NCBI GenBank assembly: GCA_029936965.1
Contig: JAPYRG010000014.1
Span: forward strand, 1-60,147
Direction: 5' to 3'
Source of the DNA: Fidelibacterota bacterium
Lineage (GTDB): Bacteria > Fidelibacterota > Marinisomatia > Marinisomatales > TCS55
Length of the DNA: 60,147 bases
Position numbers and translations under genes: made by a program. A model generated the notes under the pieces. It did no database searches and was not told where the DNA came from. It saw only the letters and a list, made by a program, of their open reading frames with translations. Of this stretch, positions 8,372 to 16,720 are shown one piece after another. How positions within the stretch are numbered: position 1 is the first letter of the stretch; each line of letters opens with the position of its first letter.

Positions 8372-10642
8372 ATGATTAATAAACTGAATAGGGTTTTATT
8401 TATATATATGATTATCTCAGGGATAATCTATTCTGCTCCTATAGCAAGAATAATGAAAGCCGAGGGAGACGTATTAATAAAGCGAATGGGAAAAAACACT
8501 TTCACCGTACCAGGGAAACCTGGGTTAGCAATCAATAATGGTGATGCTATTAAAGTGGGAGAAGAAGGGTTTGCAGTAGCTATTTTTATCGATGATAAAT
8601 CCGTAGTTAAGATTAGAGAAAAAACACAATTTGCATTCATTGAGTCTGCAAGTTCTAGAACATTGGACGTTGAACAAGGAACTATATTTAATGATATAAA
8701 AAAAGAAGGGCGTACAAAAACTTTTCGCGTAGAAACACCAGTATCTGTTGCTTCCGTAAAAGGCACAGAGTTTGCTGTGGTTTCTAATCCATCAGGAGTT
8801 GATCAGGTGTTTTGCGCTACAGGTCAACTGGATGTTCAAAACCTTATTAGTGGTCAAACTGTTGTTGTCGGAGCAGGTGAAAAAGCAATATCAAATGCCA
8901 TGGGTAGTGTAATGGAATTACCCTTTTCTCCAGATGATTATCCGGCTGACCCAGAAGGTGTTCAGCCTAAAATGCCAACTAAGTCTAAACCAAAGCCTAA
9001 GAGCACTCCTAAACAGCCAAAGTCTGAGCCACAACAACAACAGGCACAAGAACAAGAACAGTCAGAACCTGAACCCGAATCAGAGCCTGAACAGCAGGAA
9101 GGACAAATGAAAAGTGATGATAGTCCTTCCCAAGCAGAGCCAAGTAAGAAATCTGCTCCTAAAAAACCATTTGGTATGGGCTTAGGTGTAGGTTCTGTTA
9201 CTATTGATGGGGTATTATATAATCAAATCGCCCTTAGGCCAGAAATTAACCTTGGTAAGCTTGGAGTTGGTCTTGATTTAGTTTTTTACATGGATAATGA
9301 AGGGAATATGAAGCAGGATGAATGGGACTTTGGTAATGACCCAAGTAAGATTTTGGATAAAATCTTGTATCTGCGTTGGGGAGCTGAATCAGACCCTTTT
9401 TGGATAAAGTTTGGTTCATTAGATAATCTTACTCTAGGATATGGTGGAATATTGAGTGGTTATTCAAATATGATGGAATTCCCTGGCGTTAGAAGAATAG
9501 GTTTGAATACTGGTGTTAATATTGCGGGTTTTGGTGGAGAATTATTCTTGTCTAATATGAAAGATTTTAGTAGAGGTGGAACTCTCCTTGGCTTAAGAGG
9601 CACGTATAAAGTTTCTAAATCTTTTCCTTTAACTATAGGAATGAATTTTATTACAGATATGAATCAATTTTCAGGATTAAAAGATATTGATGAAGATAAA
9701 TATCCTGACATTTTTGATGATTTTCCAAATGATGCAAATTATTATAATGATACGGATGGCGATGGTGTCCCTGATCCGCATCCTGGAAAAGATTCGCCTG
9801 AAGGAGGATGGGATATTGATGCAGATGGTGATAATATTTATGATCAAGATGATTCGGATTTACTTTTAAAAGGTGTTCCCTTTAGTCTTGATGATAACAA
9901 ATCATCTGTTACAGCGTATGCATTTGATATTGGGTATCCTATATTAAATGGTAAAGCGTTATCCCTAAAGGTCTATACTGAATTCAATTTTTTAAGTTTC
10001 CCTGAAGTGGGTTCGCCAGATAGTATTTTTTATCGTCCTAACTATACTGGTAATAGCTTCTCAGTTCCTGGTTTAAGAGCAAGTATATTTAACTTTATTC
10101 AATTGAGTTATGAATTTCGAATTAAAGATGGATATTTTGTTCCTCAATTCTTTGATCAATCATATGATATATCTCGAGTAGTTCCTGAATATATTGATGG
10201 AAATGCAATAATAAAGACAAAGGATATGACATTGTTTGCTGATTCATCCATGAATGTTGGTCTGATTGGTCATTTTGGTTCCATTAGCGCAGATATGTTT
10301 GGGTTTGGAAGTTTATATGGTTCATATACGAATATGACATCAGACAATGATACAGTAAATAGTTTTGTGGCTGCGTTATCATTAAATGCTGAAAGAATTC
10401 CTAAGCTAAGCGAAGCAACAGCGTATTATCAAAGAACGAATGATAGTAATCCATTTGACTTTGCGAATCCTTCGGTGAATACTATTCTCGGCTATAGGCT
10501 TGGATATGAATTAGGCAAGGGTATAAGTGTTATATGGGATTACCGACAATTTTATCGATATACTGGTGCTCTTAATGAAGATGGATCAGGTATGCTTGAA
10601 CCAGTAATTCAGACTACAGTGGAGACGTCATTTAGTTTTTAA
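8372..10642 (+). CDS. FecR-domain surface protein with calcium-binding loops, 756 aa
   Basis: A signal peptide (about residues 1-22) is followed by a FecR domain (about 25-165: GDVLIKRMGK, GDAIKVGEEGFAVAIF, VETPVSVASVKGTEFAV). A low-complexity linker rich in Pro, Gln, Glu and Lys follows (about 195-265), then a long beta-rich region that looks like an outer-membrane barrel and ends in Phe. Inside the barrel region, at about 437-500, is an Asp-rich block with DTDGDGVPD and DIDADGDNIYDQDDSD, typical of thrombospondin type 3-like calcium loops. FecR domains in large proteins usually act as periplasmic binding modules, not anti-sigma factors. Its stop overlaps the start of the next small gene (TAATG), so the genes are probably co-translated. 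Confidence 0.85.
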   Translation: MINKLNRVLFIYMIISGIIYSAPIARIMKAEGDVLIKRMGKNTFTVPGKPGLAINNGDAIKVGEEGFAVAIFIDDKSVVKIREKTQFAFIESASSRTLDVEQGTIFNDIKKEGRTKTFRVETPVSVASVKGTEFAVVSNPSGVDQVFCATGQLDVQNLISGQTVVVGAGEKAISNAMGSVMELPFSPDDYPADPEGVQPKMPTKSKPKPKSTPKQPKSEPQQQQAQEQEQSEPEPESEPEQQEGQMKSDDSPSQAEPSKKSAPKKPFGMGLGVGSVTIDGVLYNQIALRPEINLGKLGVGLDLVFYMDNEGNMKQDEWDFGNDPSKILDKILYLRWGAESDPFWIKFGSLDNLTLGYGGILSGYSNMMEFPGVRRIGLNTGVNIAGFGGELFLSNMKDFSRGGTLLGLRGTYKVSKSFPLTIGMNFITDMNQFSGLKDIDEDKYPDIFDDFPNDANYYNDTDGDGVPDPHPGKDSPEGGWDIDADGDNIYDQDDSDLLLKGVPFSLDDNKSSVTAYAFDIGYPILNGKALSLKVYTEFNFLSFPEVGSPDSIFYRPNYTGNSFSVPGLRASIFNFIQLSYEFRIKDGYFVPQFFDQSYDISRVVPEYIDGNAIIKTKDMTLFADSSMNVGLIGHFGSISADMFGFGSLYGSYTNMTSDNDTVNSFVAALSLNAERIPKLSEATAYYQRTNDSNPFDFANPSVNTILGYRLGYELGKGISVIWDYRQFYRYTGALNEDGSGMLEPVIQTTVETSFSF

Positions 10643-10785
10643 TGAAAGAAAATAATATAAAAACTGTTTATAGGTATGATTCAGGCGGAAGCGGGTTTAA
10701 AAAAGCAACCTTATTTTTATTATTTTTAGCAGGAATATTTATTTTATTTGGTTTTTATTGGATAAACTCATTTTTAGGAATATAG
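10642..10785 (+). CDS. Small single-pass membrane protein, 47 aa
   Basis: Its ATG overlaps the TAA of the FecR-domain gene by one base, an arrangement typical of coupled translation. The protein has a polar N-terminus (about 21 residues, with a DSGGSG stretch) and one strongly hydrophobic segment, TLFLLFLAGIFILFGFYWI (about 24-42). It ends two bases before the selenoprotein start. I recognise no family. The tight packing on both sides is the main evidence that it is a real gene. Confidence 0.65.
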   Translation: MKENNIKTVYRYDSGGSGFKKATLFLLFLAGIFILFGFYWINSFLGI

Positions 10786-10786
10786 T

Positions 10787-11014
10787 ATGATACTTTCTAT
10801 TGAATATTGTAACTCTTGAAATTATTTACCTAGGGCGTCCAGGATGGCCGCTGACTTATTAGATAAATTCGGTACTAACATATCAAAGCTAACTCTTATA
10901 CCCTCAAGCGGTGGTGTGTACGAAGTAATGAAAAATGATCAGATAATATTTTCAAAAAAAGAATTGAATAGATTTCCTGAACTAGACGAAATAATTACTC
11001 TTATTGAATCATAA
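10787..11014 (+). CDS. SelW-like (Rdx family) selenoprotein with in-frame UGA (Sec-11)
   Basis: The frame starts at ATG 10787 with AGGA seven bases upstream and meets TGA at 10817-10819. Reading through gives 75 residues ending in TAA at 11012. The start reads IEYCNS-U-NYLPRASRMA, so Cys-8 and the UGA (residue 11) form a C-x-x-U redox motif at the place where the Rdx family (SelW, SelT, SelH) has CxxU or CxxC. The rest also fits: a helix (MAADLLDKFG), then LTLIPSSGGVYEV, a FSKKE segment and a final FPELDEI. Rdx proteins are thioredoxin-like oxidoreductases. Weak hairpins just after the UGA (10829-10852) could serve as the bacterial SECIS. It overlaps the next gene by 11 bases. No Sec machinery gene lies in the window. 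Confidence 0.88.
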
Positions 11015-11783
11015 TCGTTTTTATCCGTTATTATTTATTTTTATTGCGCTAATAAATGCGCAAACGCCTGATATTATCCCGTTAAGTAAAAAGGTTGGCC
11101 TTACGGTTGATGCGGAGGAGAATGTATATTTTAGAATATTTAATGATATTGATGGTTTCTATAGCGCGCAATTTTATGATGTTGGAAAAAATAAGATTAT
11201 TGTTCAAATAGTATTTGTTGATTTTAGTCAAAAAAGCGTAAGAAGAAGGTCAATGAGTACAAAGGAATTTATTGATCTTAAACATCATGTTGATGCACAG
11301 CCATTTATTACCGATAATGATAGACAAGCGATTAGAGAAAATTTAACTTATCTAACTACAATAAGCATTATAGAATCAATTCCACGCGATCAGTTTATTG
11401 TTATCGAACACCGTACTGGAAAGAAAGTCCGAGGATCTGTTCTTGGAATTGAGGATCGACTGATTTTAATTCAGACTCCTATATCTGTTGAAACTATACC
11501 CATATGGGACATGGCGAGTCTTACTTATAGAAAAGAAATACGTGAAATTCCAAAGATTAAGGGATTTTTATATGCAGTTTCTGCTTTAGGCGGTGTAATT
11601 TTAGCTGAAATTTGGAATGAACAAACTAGACCAAGAATAGATTTAATATGGCATTTTCGATTCATAGGTACCGTTTTAGGAGCGTTGTTTGGAGCAGAAA
11701 CTTATCAAGCTGTAAATATAATTTCATCTCCAACAACATTTTTTGCATTAACTCCAGAAGAAATGGATAAATTAAAGAACTAA
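11004..11783 (+). CDS. Exported protein of unknown function, 259 aa (TTG start)
   Basis: The gene begins with TTG at 11004, inside the end of the selenoprotein gene. No ATG in the frame would keep the signal peptide (FYPLLFIFIALINAQ). The middle holds a short barrel-like stretch, VIEHRTGKKVRGSVLGIEDR, that resembles an Sm/SH3-type beta-strand pair ('G-x-V-x-G-x-x-D'). The C-terminal part has one or two hydrophobic segments (about 190-205 and 222-240). The overlap suggests co-expression with the selenoprotein. Family not recognised. Confidence 0.75.
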   Translation: MNHNRFYPLLFIFIALINAQTPDIIPLSKKVGLTVDAEENVYFRIFNDIDGFYSAQFYDVGKNKIIVQIVFVDFSQKSVRRRSMSTKEFIDLKHHVDAQPFITDNDRQAIRENLTYLTTISIIESIPRDQFIVIEHRTGKKVRGSVLGIEDRLILIQTPISVETIPIWDMASLTYRKEIREIPKIKGFLYAVSALGGVILAEIWNEQTRPRIDLIWHFRFIGTVLGALFGAETYQAVNIISSPTTFFALTPEEMDKLKN

Positions 11784-11798
11784 TATTTGGGAGATTTT

Positions 11799-12275
11799 AT
11801 GCCAGAAAGTAATTTAGAAGAGCAGATACCCGTACCCGAGTTATCGGAAAATCAAAAATATGTAAATGAAAAAGTTGCGGTCCTTTTGGACCAGATAGGT
11901 GATGAGTATGGTGAATCACTTACTCAGCAATTAGTGCAGCGTCTTGATGGTACTGTAACTGATTTTCATGAAGAAGTAACAAATATGTTATCAGAGCTAA
12001 AAGAACGAACAGTTAGTAGGCAACAGAGACTGCGTGATGTATGGGACCATAGGTTTGAAAATCAACCTCAACCATCAACAACAGATACAACACCTGATTC
12101 ACCCCAACCAGAAAATACAAGTGATGCAGATTCTTCAGGGGTCGATTCTAGTGAGTGGGAAAAAAGATTAGAAACAATGGAATCAGGAAATAAGCCAAAA
12201 GCATCTGAAAAAGATTCTTCAAGCGAAGATAAAAAGAAAAAGAAAAAAGGGCTATTCGGTCGTAAAAAGAAGTGA
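11799..12275 (+). CDS. Unknown soluble protein with charged tail, 158 aa
   Basis: I choose ATG 11799 rather than the in-frame TTG at 11787 because GGGAG sits five bases before the ATG. The N-terminal half (about residues 15-85) is predicted helical (YVNEKVAVLLDQIGDEYGE). The middle is a disordered stretch rich in Pro, Thr, Asp and Ser, and the end is a very basic tail with six Lys in a row followed by GLFGRKKK. Such a tail may bind nucleic acid or membrane lipid. No family recognised. Its TGA stop overlaps the next gene's GTG (GTGA). Confidence 0.7.
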   Translation: MPESNLEEQIPVPELSENQKYVNEKVAVLLDQIGDEYGESLTQQLVQRLDGTVTDFHEEVTNMLSELKERTVSRQQRLRDVWDHRFENQPQPSTTDTTPDSPQPENTSDADSSGVDSSEWEKRLETMESGNKPKASEKDSSSEDKKKKKKGLFGRKKK

Positions 12276-12670
12276 TAAGGCCTTATTGGTTTTTTCCAGC
12301 ACCATCCACTAAATACCTGATTTATTATCTCTTTGTTGTTTTTTCTATCTTATTTGGACAGTTCAATGAAAAATATGTAGAATATAAATCTCTCACCAAA
12401 CGTGTATATAATTTTACAAAAGTAGAGTTTATAACGGAAGAAGGTGAATTTAATGATGCTATATGTACTTTATTATTGCCAGGTTTAAGTGAAGATAGTC
12501 CTCCCTTAGTGGATATTTATTATAAAAAGACTAATTCTAAGTGGTTTACAGAATCTTTATACAGGAAAAGAATGAGGTTTACATTTCAAGATGGTGTAGT
12601 AAAGTTAGATCGATCCAACTTTTGGGCATGGGATGAACTAGAAGAAATTAAAGTGGTAGTTATATATTAA
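12272..12670 (+). CDS. Small exported or membrane-anchored protein, 132 aa (GTG start)
   Basis: The GTG start overlaps the stop of the preceding gene by four bases, which points to coupled translation. Residues about 15-30 (YLIYYLFVVFSILFG) form a signal peptide or membrane anchor. The rest is a small, probably beta-rich domain with many aromatic and charged residues. No motif I recognise. It is the last gene before the SRP RNA and closes the FecR-to-12670 gene cluster. Confidence 0.65.
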   Translation: MIRPYWFFPAPSTKYLIYYLFVVFSILFGQFNEKYVEYKSLTKRVYNFTKVEFITEEGEFNDAICTLLLPGLSEDSPPLVDIYYKKTNSKWFTESLYRKRMRFTFQDGVVKLDRSNFWAWDELEEIKVVVIY

Positions 12671-12747
12671 ATAAAAAACCCTTCATTTTATTTGTTTTTA
12701 CTTATTTTTAGATTTTGGTGTTAAATTTTATAGTTTTTTGAAAAAAT

Positions 12748-13018
12748 GGTCGTGCTAGATGGAGAGTTAGCGGTGCTCTGTAACCTGCAATCCGCTATAG
12801 CAGGGTTTAAGTCCATAGAGCGGCTTAATCCACATTAAATGTATAAAGTACGAAGCGTTGATATTTCAGCCCATCTCAATAAAATATCATTGAAACCCGT
12901 CAGATCCGGAAGGGAGCAGCGGTAGATGAATTATTTTGTGTGCTGATGGATAACTAAAATTGAGCTTACGGCTTTCATATGTTTTATGATGAATTATGTC
13001 AATCTATGGTGCACGACC
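12748..13018 (+). ncRNA. ffs: Large bacterial SRP RNA (4.5S/6S type, with Alu domain)
   Basis: The ends pair perfectly: GGTCGTGC (12748-12755) with GCACGACC (13011-13018). The S-domain apical hairpin is unmistakable at about 12898-12925 (GTCAGATCCGGAAGGGAGCA), where Ffh protein binds. The 5' part (GGAGAGTTAGCGGTGCTCTG, then TGTAACCTGCAATCCGCT) is the Alu domain of the long SRP RNA form, about 270 nt. A possible -10 box TATAGT is at 12729-12734. The RNA lies directly upstream of dnaX, an arrangement also known in several Gram-positive bacteria. It targets signal-bearing ribosomes to the membrane. Confidence 0.95.
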
Positions 13019-13063
13019 GCTATAAATATTGCGTAAATTGTAATCTATTGATAATATAAATTC

Positions 13064-14728
13064 ATGTCTTATAAAGTTTTATCATTAAAATACAGGCCTC
13101 AAAACTTCTTAGAAGTAGTTGGGCAAGAGCATGTAACTCAAACTCTTGTTAATGCTTTTAAAAAAGATCGTGTTGGACAAGGATATATATTTACTGGTCC
13201 TCGAGGGGTTGGAAAAACAACAACTGCCCGCATCTTAGCTAAAGGTCTCAACTGTAAAGATTCAAAAGATGGAAATCCATGTAATAAATGTAATATATGT
13301 CATGAAATAACAGAATATAGAAATTTAGATGTTTTAGAAATTGATGGCGCATCAAATAGAGGCATTGAAGAGATTAGAAATTTAAGAGAGTTGATAAAAT
13401 TTACCCCAATGAACTCATCGTATAAAATCTTCATTATTGATGAAGTGCATATGCTGACAAATCAAGCATTTAATGCGTTATTAAGAACATTAGAAGAGCC
13501 ACCGTCACATGGAAAATTTATCATGTGTACTACAGATATTCACAAAGTACCTGATACAATAATTTCTCGTTGTCAACGTTTTGACTTTAATCGAATTTCA
13601 ATTAACGATATTAAGGAATCAATTAACACAATTCTTTTAAAAGAAAAGCTTGAATCAGATGTTGAATCTGTAGAAGCGATTGCAACTAAATCAGAAGGAA
13701 GTATTCGAGATGCATTAAGCATACTTGATCAAGTCATTGCTTTTTCTGATAGTAAAATTAACTTTAAAGATGTAGAAAAGATTCTAGGTCTTGTATCTAG
13801 TGAAGTTTATTTTCGATTAACTGACTCAATAAAAGATAAAAATGCCGAGTTATTATTAGAAACATTAACAGAAATTCGCAATAATGGAATTCCTATTGAT
13901 GATGTAGTTAAAGGATTCAATGTTCATATTAGAAATTTGATGTATGCTTCTTTAAATGATGGTGTAAATGTTTTAGATATTAGCGATGATTTAAAAAATA
14001 AATACATTGAATCATCCAAATTGTGGGATTTACGAGATTTACTTCGAATTACAGAGGTTATTAATGACTTAGAAGTCAATATTAATAGATCGAATCAGCC
14101 GTATATAATGTTTGAAATAACCGCACTTAAACTATTAGAAATGGATCAAACTATTTTTATTGAAGAATTATTAAATAAATCATTCACGCCCACTGATGAT
14201 GGTCAAAAAAAAAATGAATTAACCGATGATGATAAGGTAGAGAAGGAAGTTAATAAGAGTATAGAAGTTGATAAAAAAGAATCTGATGAATTAAATCAAA
14301 ATCTTGAAGATAGTGTAAATACAAATAAAGAGAATGAAGACCTAGAAGATAATTTGAAAATTGATATAGATTATGTAAAGAATAAATGGTCAGATATAGT
14401 CACAACGGTAACAAATTTTCGAACCTCAGTCGGAATAGTGATGGATCACTCAATACCAATCGAGGTTGAAAAAGGCGTACTGAAGGTTGAAATCCATAAT
14501 CAACCAAAGTTTAGTATAGATTTGCTCAATAATAATAAAGAAGTAATTGAGGATATCATAATAAAGCAATTAGATAAAAAAATTGCACTTAATTTTTCAG
14601 ATATTCAGGGAGAAAATGATTCGATAGAAATTAATGAGAAGCCGCTAATAGATAATAAGAATAAAGATAAGAATTCTGATGCTATGGATAGTGTAATAGA
14701 ATTATTTGATGGAGAAATTTTACGTTAA
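13064..14728 (+). CDS. dnaX: DNA polymerase III subunits gamma/tau
   Basis: The clamp-loader ATPase. It opens with the family block LSLKYRPQNFLEVVGQEHV, then a Walker A loop GPRGVGKTTTAR (about 45-56). A zinc module follows with cysteines in CKDSKDGNPCNKCNIC (about 64-79), then Walker B with DEVHML (about 126), and the sensor region ISRCQRFDF. The C-terminal third is acidic and low in complexity (about 390-440), then has a short folded end. The protein (554 aa) is shorter than E. coli tau. It is the first gene of a dnaX-ybaB-recR group, a very common order. Confidence 0.96.
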   Translation: MSYKVLSLKYRPQNFLEVVGQEHVTQTLVNAFKKDRVGQGYIFTGPRGVGKTTTARILAKGLNCKDSKDGNPCNKCNICHEITEYRNLDVLEIDGASNRGIEEIRNLRELIKFTPMNSSYKIFIIDEVHMLTNQAFNALLRTLEEPPSHGKFIMCTTDIHKVPDTIISRCQRFDFNRISINDIKESINTILLKEKLESDVESVEAIATKSEGSIRDALSILDQVIAFSDSKINFKDVEKILGLVSSEVYFRLTDSIKDKNAELLLETLTEIRNNGIPIDDVVKGFNVHIRNLMYASLNDGVNVLDISDDLKNKYIESSKLWDLRDLLRITEVINDLEVNINRSNQPYIMFEITALKLLEMDQTIFIEELLNKSFTPTDDGQKKNELTDDDKVEKEVNKSIEVDKKESDELNQNLEDSVNTNKENEDLEDNLKIDIDYVKNKWSDIVTTVTNFRTSVGIVMDHSIPIEVEKGVLKVEIHNQPKFSIDLLNNNKEVIEDIIIKQLDKKIALNFSDIQGENDSIEINEKPLIDNKNKDKNSDAMDSVIELFDGEILR

Positions 14729-14751
14729 AATATAACTAGAGAGTTGTAATT

Positions 14752-15078
14752 ATGATAAATCCAAAAAATATGGGCAAAATGATGAAGCAAGCTCACCAAA
14801 TGCAAAAGAAAATGGGCGAAGTTCAACAAAAATTATCCGAGCTAGAAATCACTGGTGTAGCTAGCGATGGACTAGTTAAAGTTATTATGGATGGTAAACA
14901 GAAAGTAATTGATATAAAAATCGATTCATCATTATTGAATGAAGAGATAGATATGCTTGAAGATTTAATATTAACAGCTGTAAATCATGCTGTTATAAAA
15001 TCACATGAACTTGCTGAAAAACATATGAATGATGTTACTGGTAATTTGTTAGGTAATATTAAGCTGCCAGGAATGTAA
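14752..15078 (+). CDS. ybaB: YbaB/EbfC family nucleoid-associated protein
   Basis: A 108-residue DNA-binding protein of the YbaB/EbfC family. The N-terminal helix is rich in Met, Lys and Gln (NMGKMMKQAHQMQKKMGEVQ). The middle has the strand pattern GVASDGLVKVIMDGKQKVIDI, and the end is helical with MNDVTGNLLG. It forms dimers that bind DNA and may support RecR-linked repair. It lies between dnaX and recR, as in many bacteria, and its stop overlaps the recR start by one base. Confidence 0.94.
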   Translation: MINPKNMGKMMKQAHQMQKKMGEVQQKLSELEITGVASDGLVKVIMDGKQKVIDIKIDSSLLNEEIDMLEDLILTAVNHAVIKSHELAEKHMNDVTGNLLGNIKLPGM

Positions 15079-15674
15079 TGTTAGATTCTTTTCCAGATAG
15101 TATAATTCGTTTGATTGATCGGTTTTCAAGTTTTCCTGGTATAGGTAAAAAAACTGCTCAACGAATGGCTTTTCATGTTTTAAAAGATTCAAATGAAAAT
15201 GCATTATCTTTAGCTGAGGCAGTTAAAGATGTAAAATCAAATATAGCAGCATGTTCTTTATGTGGAGGCATTACGGAAAAAGATCCTTGTACAATCTGTG
15301 ATGATTCAAAAAGAGATAGTAGTTTGATATGTGTAGTAGAAGTACCCGCTGATATTTATGCTTTTGAAAGAACTAGCGGATTTAATGGAGTATATCATGT
15401 TTTAGGTGGCGTTCTTTCTCCTTTAGATGGTATTGGCCCAGATGAATTAAATATTGATTCACTTGTTGATAGAGCAAGTTCTGGTAATGAGATTGTATTG
15501 GCATTAAATCCCAGTATTGAGGGCGATACAACCTGTCTTTATATTAGCAAATTATTAGCAGATGATGATGTTAAAATAACCCGGTTGGCGCGTGGTATTC
15601 CTGTTGGTGGTGAGTTGGAATATACAGATGATGCTACATTATTAAGAGCGATGGAAGGGAGAACTTCTTTATGA
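15078..15674 (+). CDS. recR: Recombination protein RecR
   Basis: A 198-residue RecR with all family parts. An N-terminal helix-hairpin-helix (SSFPGIGKKTAQRMAFHVL) is followed by a Cys4 zinc finger (CSLCGGITEKDPCTIC, about 57-72). A TOPRIM domain starts with CVVEVPADIYAFERT and includes ALNPSIEGDTT, and the end carries RLARGIPVGGELEYTDDATL. RecR works with RecO and RecF (or alone with RecO) to load RecA on gapped DNA. Its stop overlaps the pgsA start (ATGA). Confidence 0.97.
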   Translation: MLDSFPDSIIRLIDRFSSFPGIGKKTAQRMAFHVLKDSNENALSLAEAVKDVKSNIAACSLCGGITEKDPCTICDDSKRDSSLICVVEVPADIYAFERTSGFNGVYHVLGGVLSPLDGIGPDELNIDSLVDRASSGNEIVLALNPSIEGDTTCLYISKLLADDDVKITRLARGIPVGGELEYTDDATLLRAMEGRTSL

Positions 15675-16252
15675 ATTTACCTAACGTATTAACTGTTGGT
15701 AGAATTTTGGTAACACCATTATTTATTATACTGCTATTTTATGATCATCCGTATGCAAAATCGTGGGCTCTATTAATTTTCGTCGCTGCTATGTTAACTG
15801 ATATTTTCGATGGTTATTATGCAAGGAAATATAACCTTGTTACAGACTATGGCAGATTTTTAGATCCTCTAGCGGATAAAATTATGGTGTTATCAGCTTT
15901 AATTTCATTTGCGGTAATGGATGTCATACCTTATTGGATGGTATCTCTTATAATATTTAGAGATGTTTTTGTTACAGGGTTAAGAATGGCAATCTCTTCG
16001 AAAAATAAAACAATGGTTACAAGTAAAATTGCAAAGCGAAAGACGCTTAGCCAGGTTTTTATTATTATATATATTTTATTCAATATAGGATTTAATTCTC
16101 TAACTATATCGTGGATTGAAGAGGCAATCTTATTTTCTAGGCAATATGAACTAATATATTATTTGACTTTACTTGTAACAACCTTCACTGTATTCACCGG
16201 ATTTACATATCTTTATACAAACCGTTTGGTAATCAAGCAGTTTATTTCTTGA
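15671..16252 (+). CDS. pgsA: CDP-diacylglycerol-glycerol-3-phosphate phosphatidyltransferase
   Basis: An integral membrane enzyme of the CDP-alcohol phosphatidyltransferase family. The full catalytic signature is present, D-x2-DG-x2-AR-x8-G-x3-D-x3-D, as DIFDGYYARKYNLVTDYGRF followed by LDPLADK (about residues 40-66). It makes phosphatidylglycerophosphate, the precursor of phosphatidylglycerol. The N-terminus NLPNVLTVGRILVTP is typical for PgsA, and about five hydrophobic segments are visible. The neighbour pgpA encodes the next enzyme of the same pathway. The start overlaps recR by four bases. Confidence 0.93.
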   Translation: MNLPNVLTVGRILVTPLFIILLFYDHPYAKSWALLIFVAAMLTDIFDGYYARKYNLVTDYGRFLDPLADKIMVLSALISFAVMDVIPYWMVSLIIFRDVFVTGLRMAISSKNKTMVTSKIAKRKTLSQVFIIIYILFNIGFNSLTISWIEEAILFSRQYELIYYLTLLVTTFTVFTGFTYLYTNRLVIKQFIS

Positions 16253-16264
16253 GCTAAGCTCCTA

Positions 16265-16720
16265 TTGCGATTAAAAATATCAGAATGGATTGCGACCTGC
16301 TTTAAAGTTGGATATTTACCTTTAGCTCCTGGTACATGGGGTAGTGCTTTTGCTATTTTGCTCTGGTGGGTGTTATTAAAGGATCTTAATGCGTATGTAT
16401 TTGGAGTAATAATTATCATATTTTTACTTATTGGAATAGTGGTTAGCAATATTATAATCGATCAAAGTGGCAATCATGATCCTTCATATATTATTATTGA
16501 TGAATTAGTTGGACAATGGTTGGCCTTATTGTTCCTTCCAGAGGGATTTTTTAATATTGCTATTGCTTTTATATTATTTCGTTTTTTTGATATAATTAAA
16601 CCGTGGCCTATTCGTTTGATTGAGAAACTTCCAAAAGGATTAGGTGTAATGTCTGATGATCTTACGGCAGGACTTATTACATTAGTATTAATACAGGTAA
16701 TAAATATTTATATATTTTGA
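16265..16720 (+). CDS. pgpA: Phosphatidylglycerophosphatase A
   Basis: A 151-residue membrane phosphatase. The start (TTG at 16265) is followed by the family's conserved block FKVGYLPLAPGTWGSAFAIL (about 12-31). Later IIIDELVGQWLALL and FRFFDIIKPWPI carry the acidic and aromatic residues typical of PgpA. It removes a phosphate from phosphatidylglycerophosphate, the product of the adjacent PgsA. There is no in-frame ATG near the start, so TTG is most likely. Its TGA overlaps the cinA start codon. Confidence 0.94.
   Translation: MRLKISEWIATCFKVGYLPLAPGTWGSAFAILLWWVLLKDLNAYVFGVIIIIFLLIGIVVSNIIIDQSGNHDPSYIIIDELVGQWLALLFLPEGFFNIAIAFILFRFFDIIKPWPIRLIEKLPKGLGVMSDDLTAGLITLVLIQVINIYIF

Noticed and set aside
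10817-10819. UGA read as tryptophan or glycine (alternative code) instead of selenocysteine.
   Set aside because: Many genes here end with TGA as the true stop (for example at 8250 and 12275), and the position matches the Sec/Cys site of the Rdx family.
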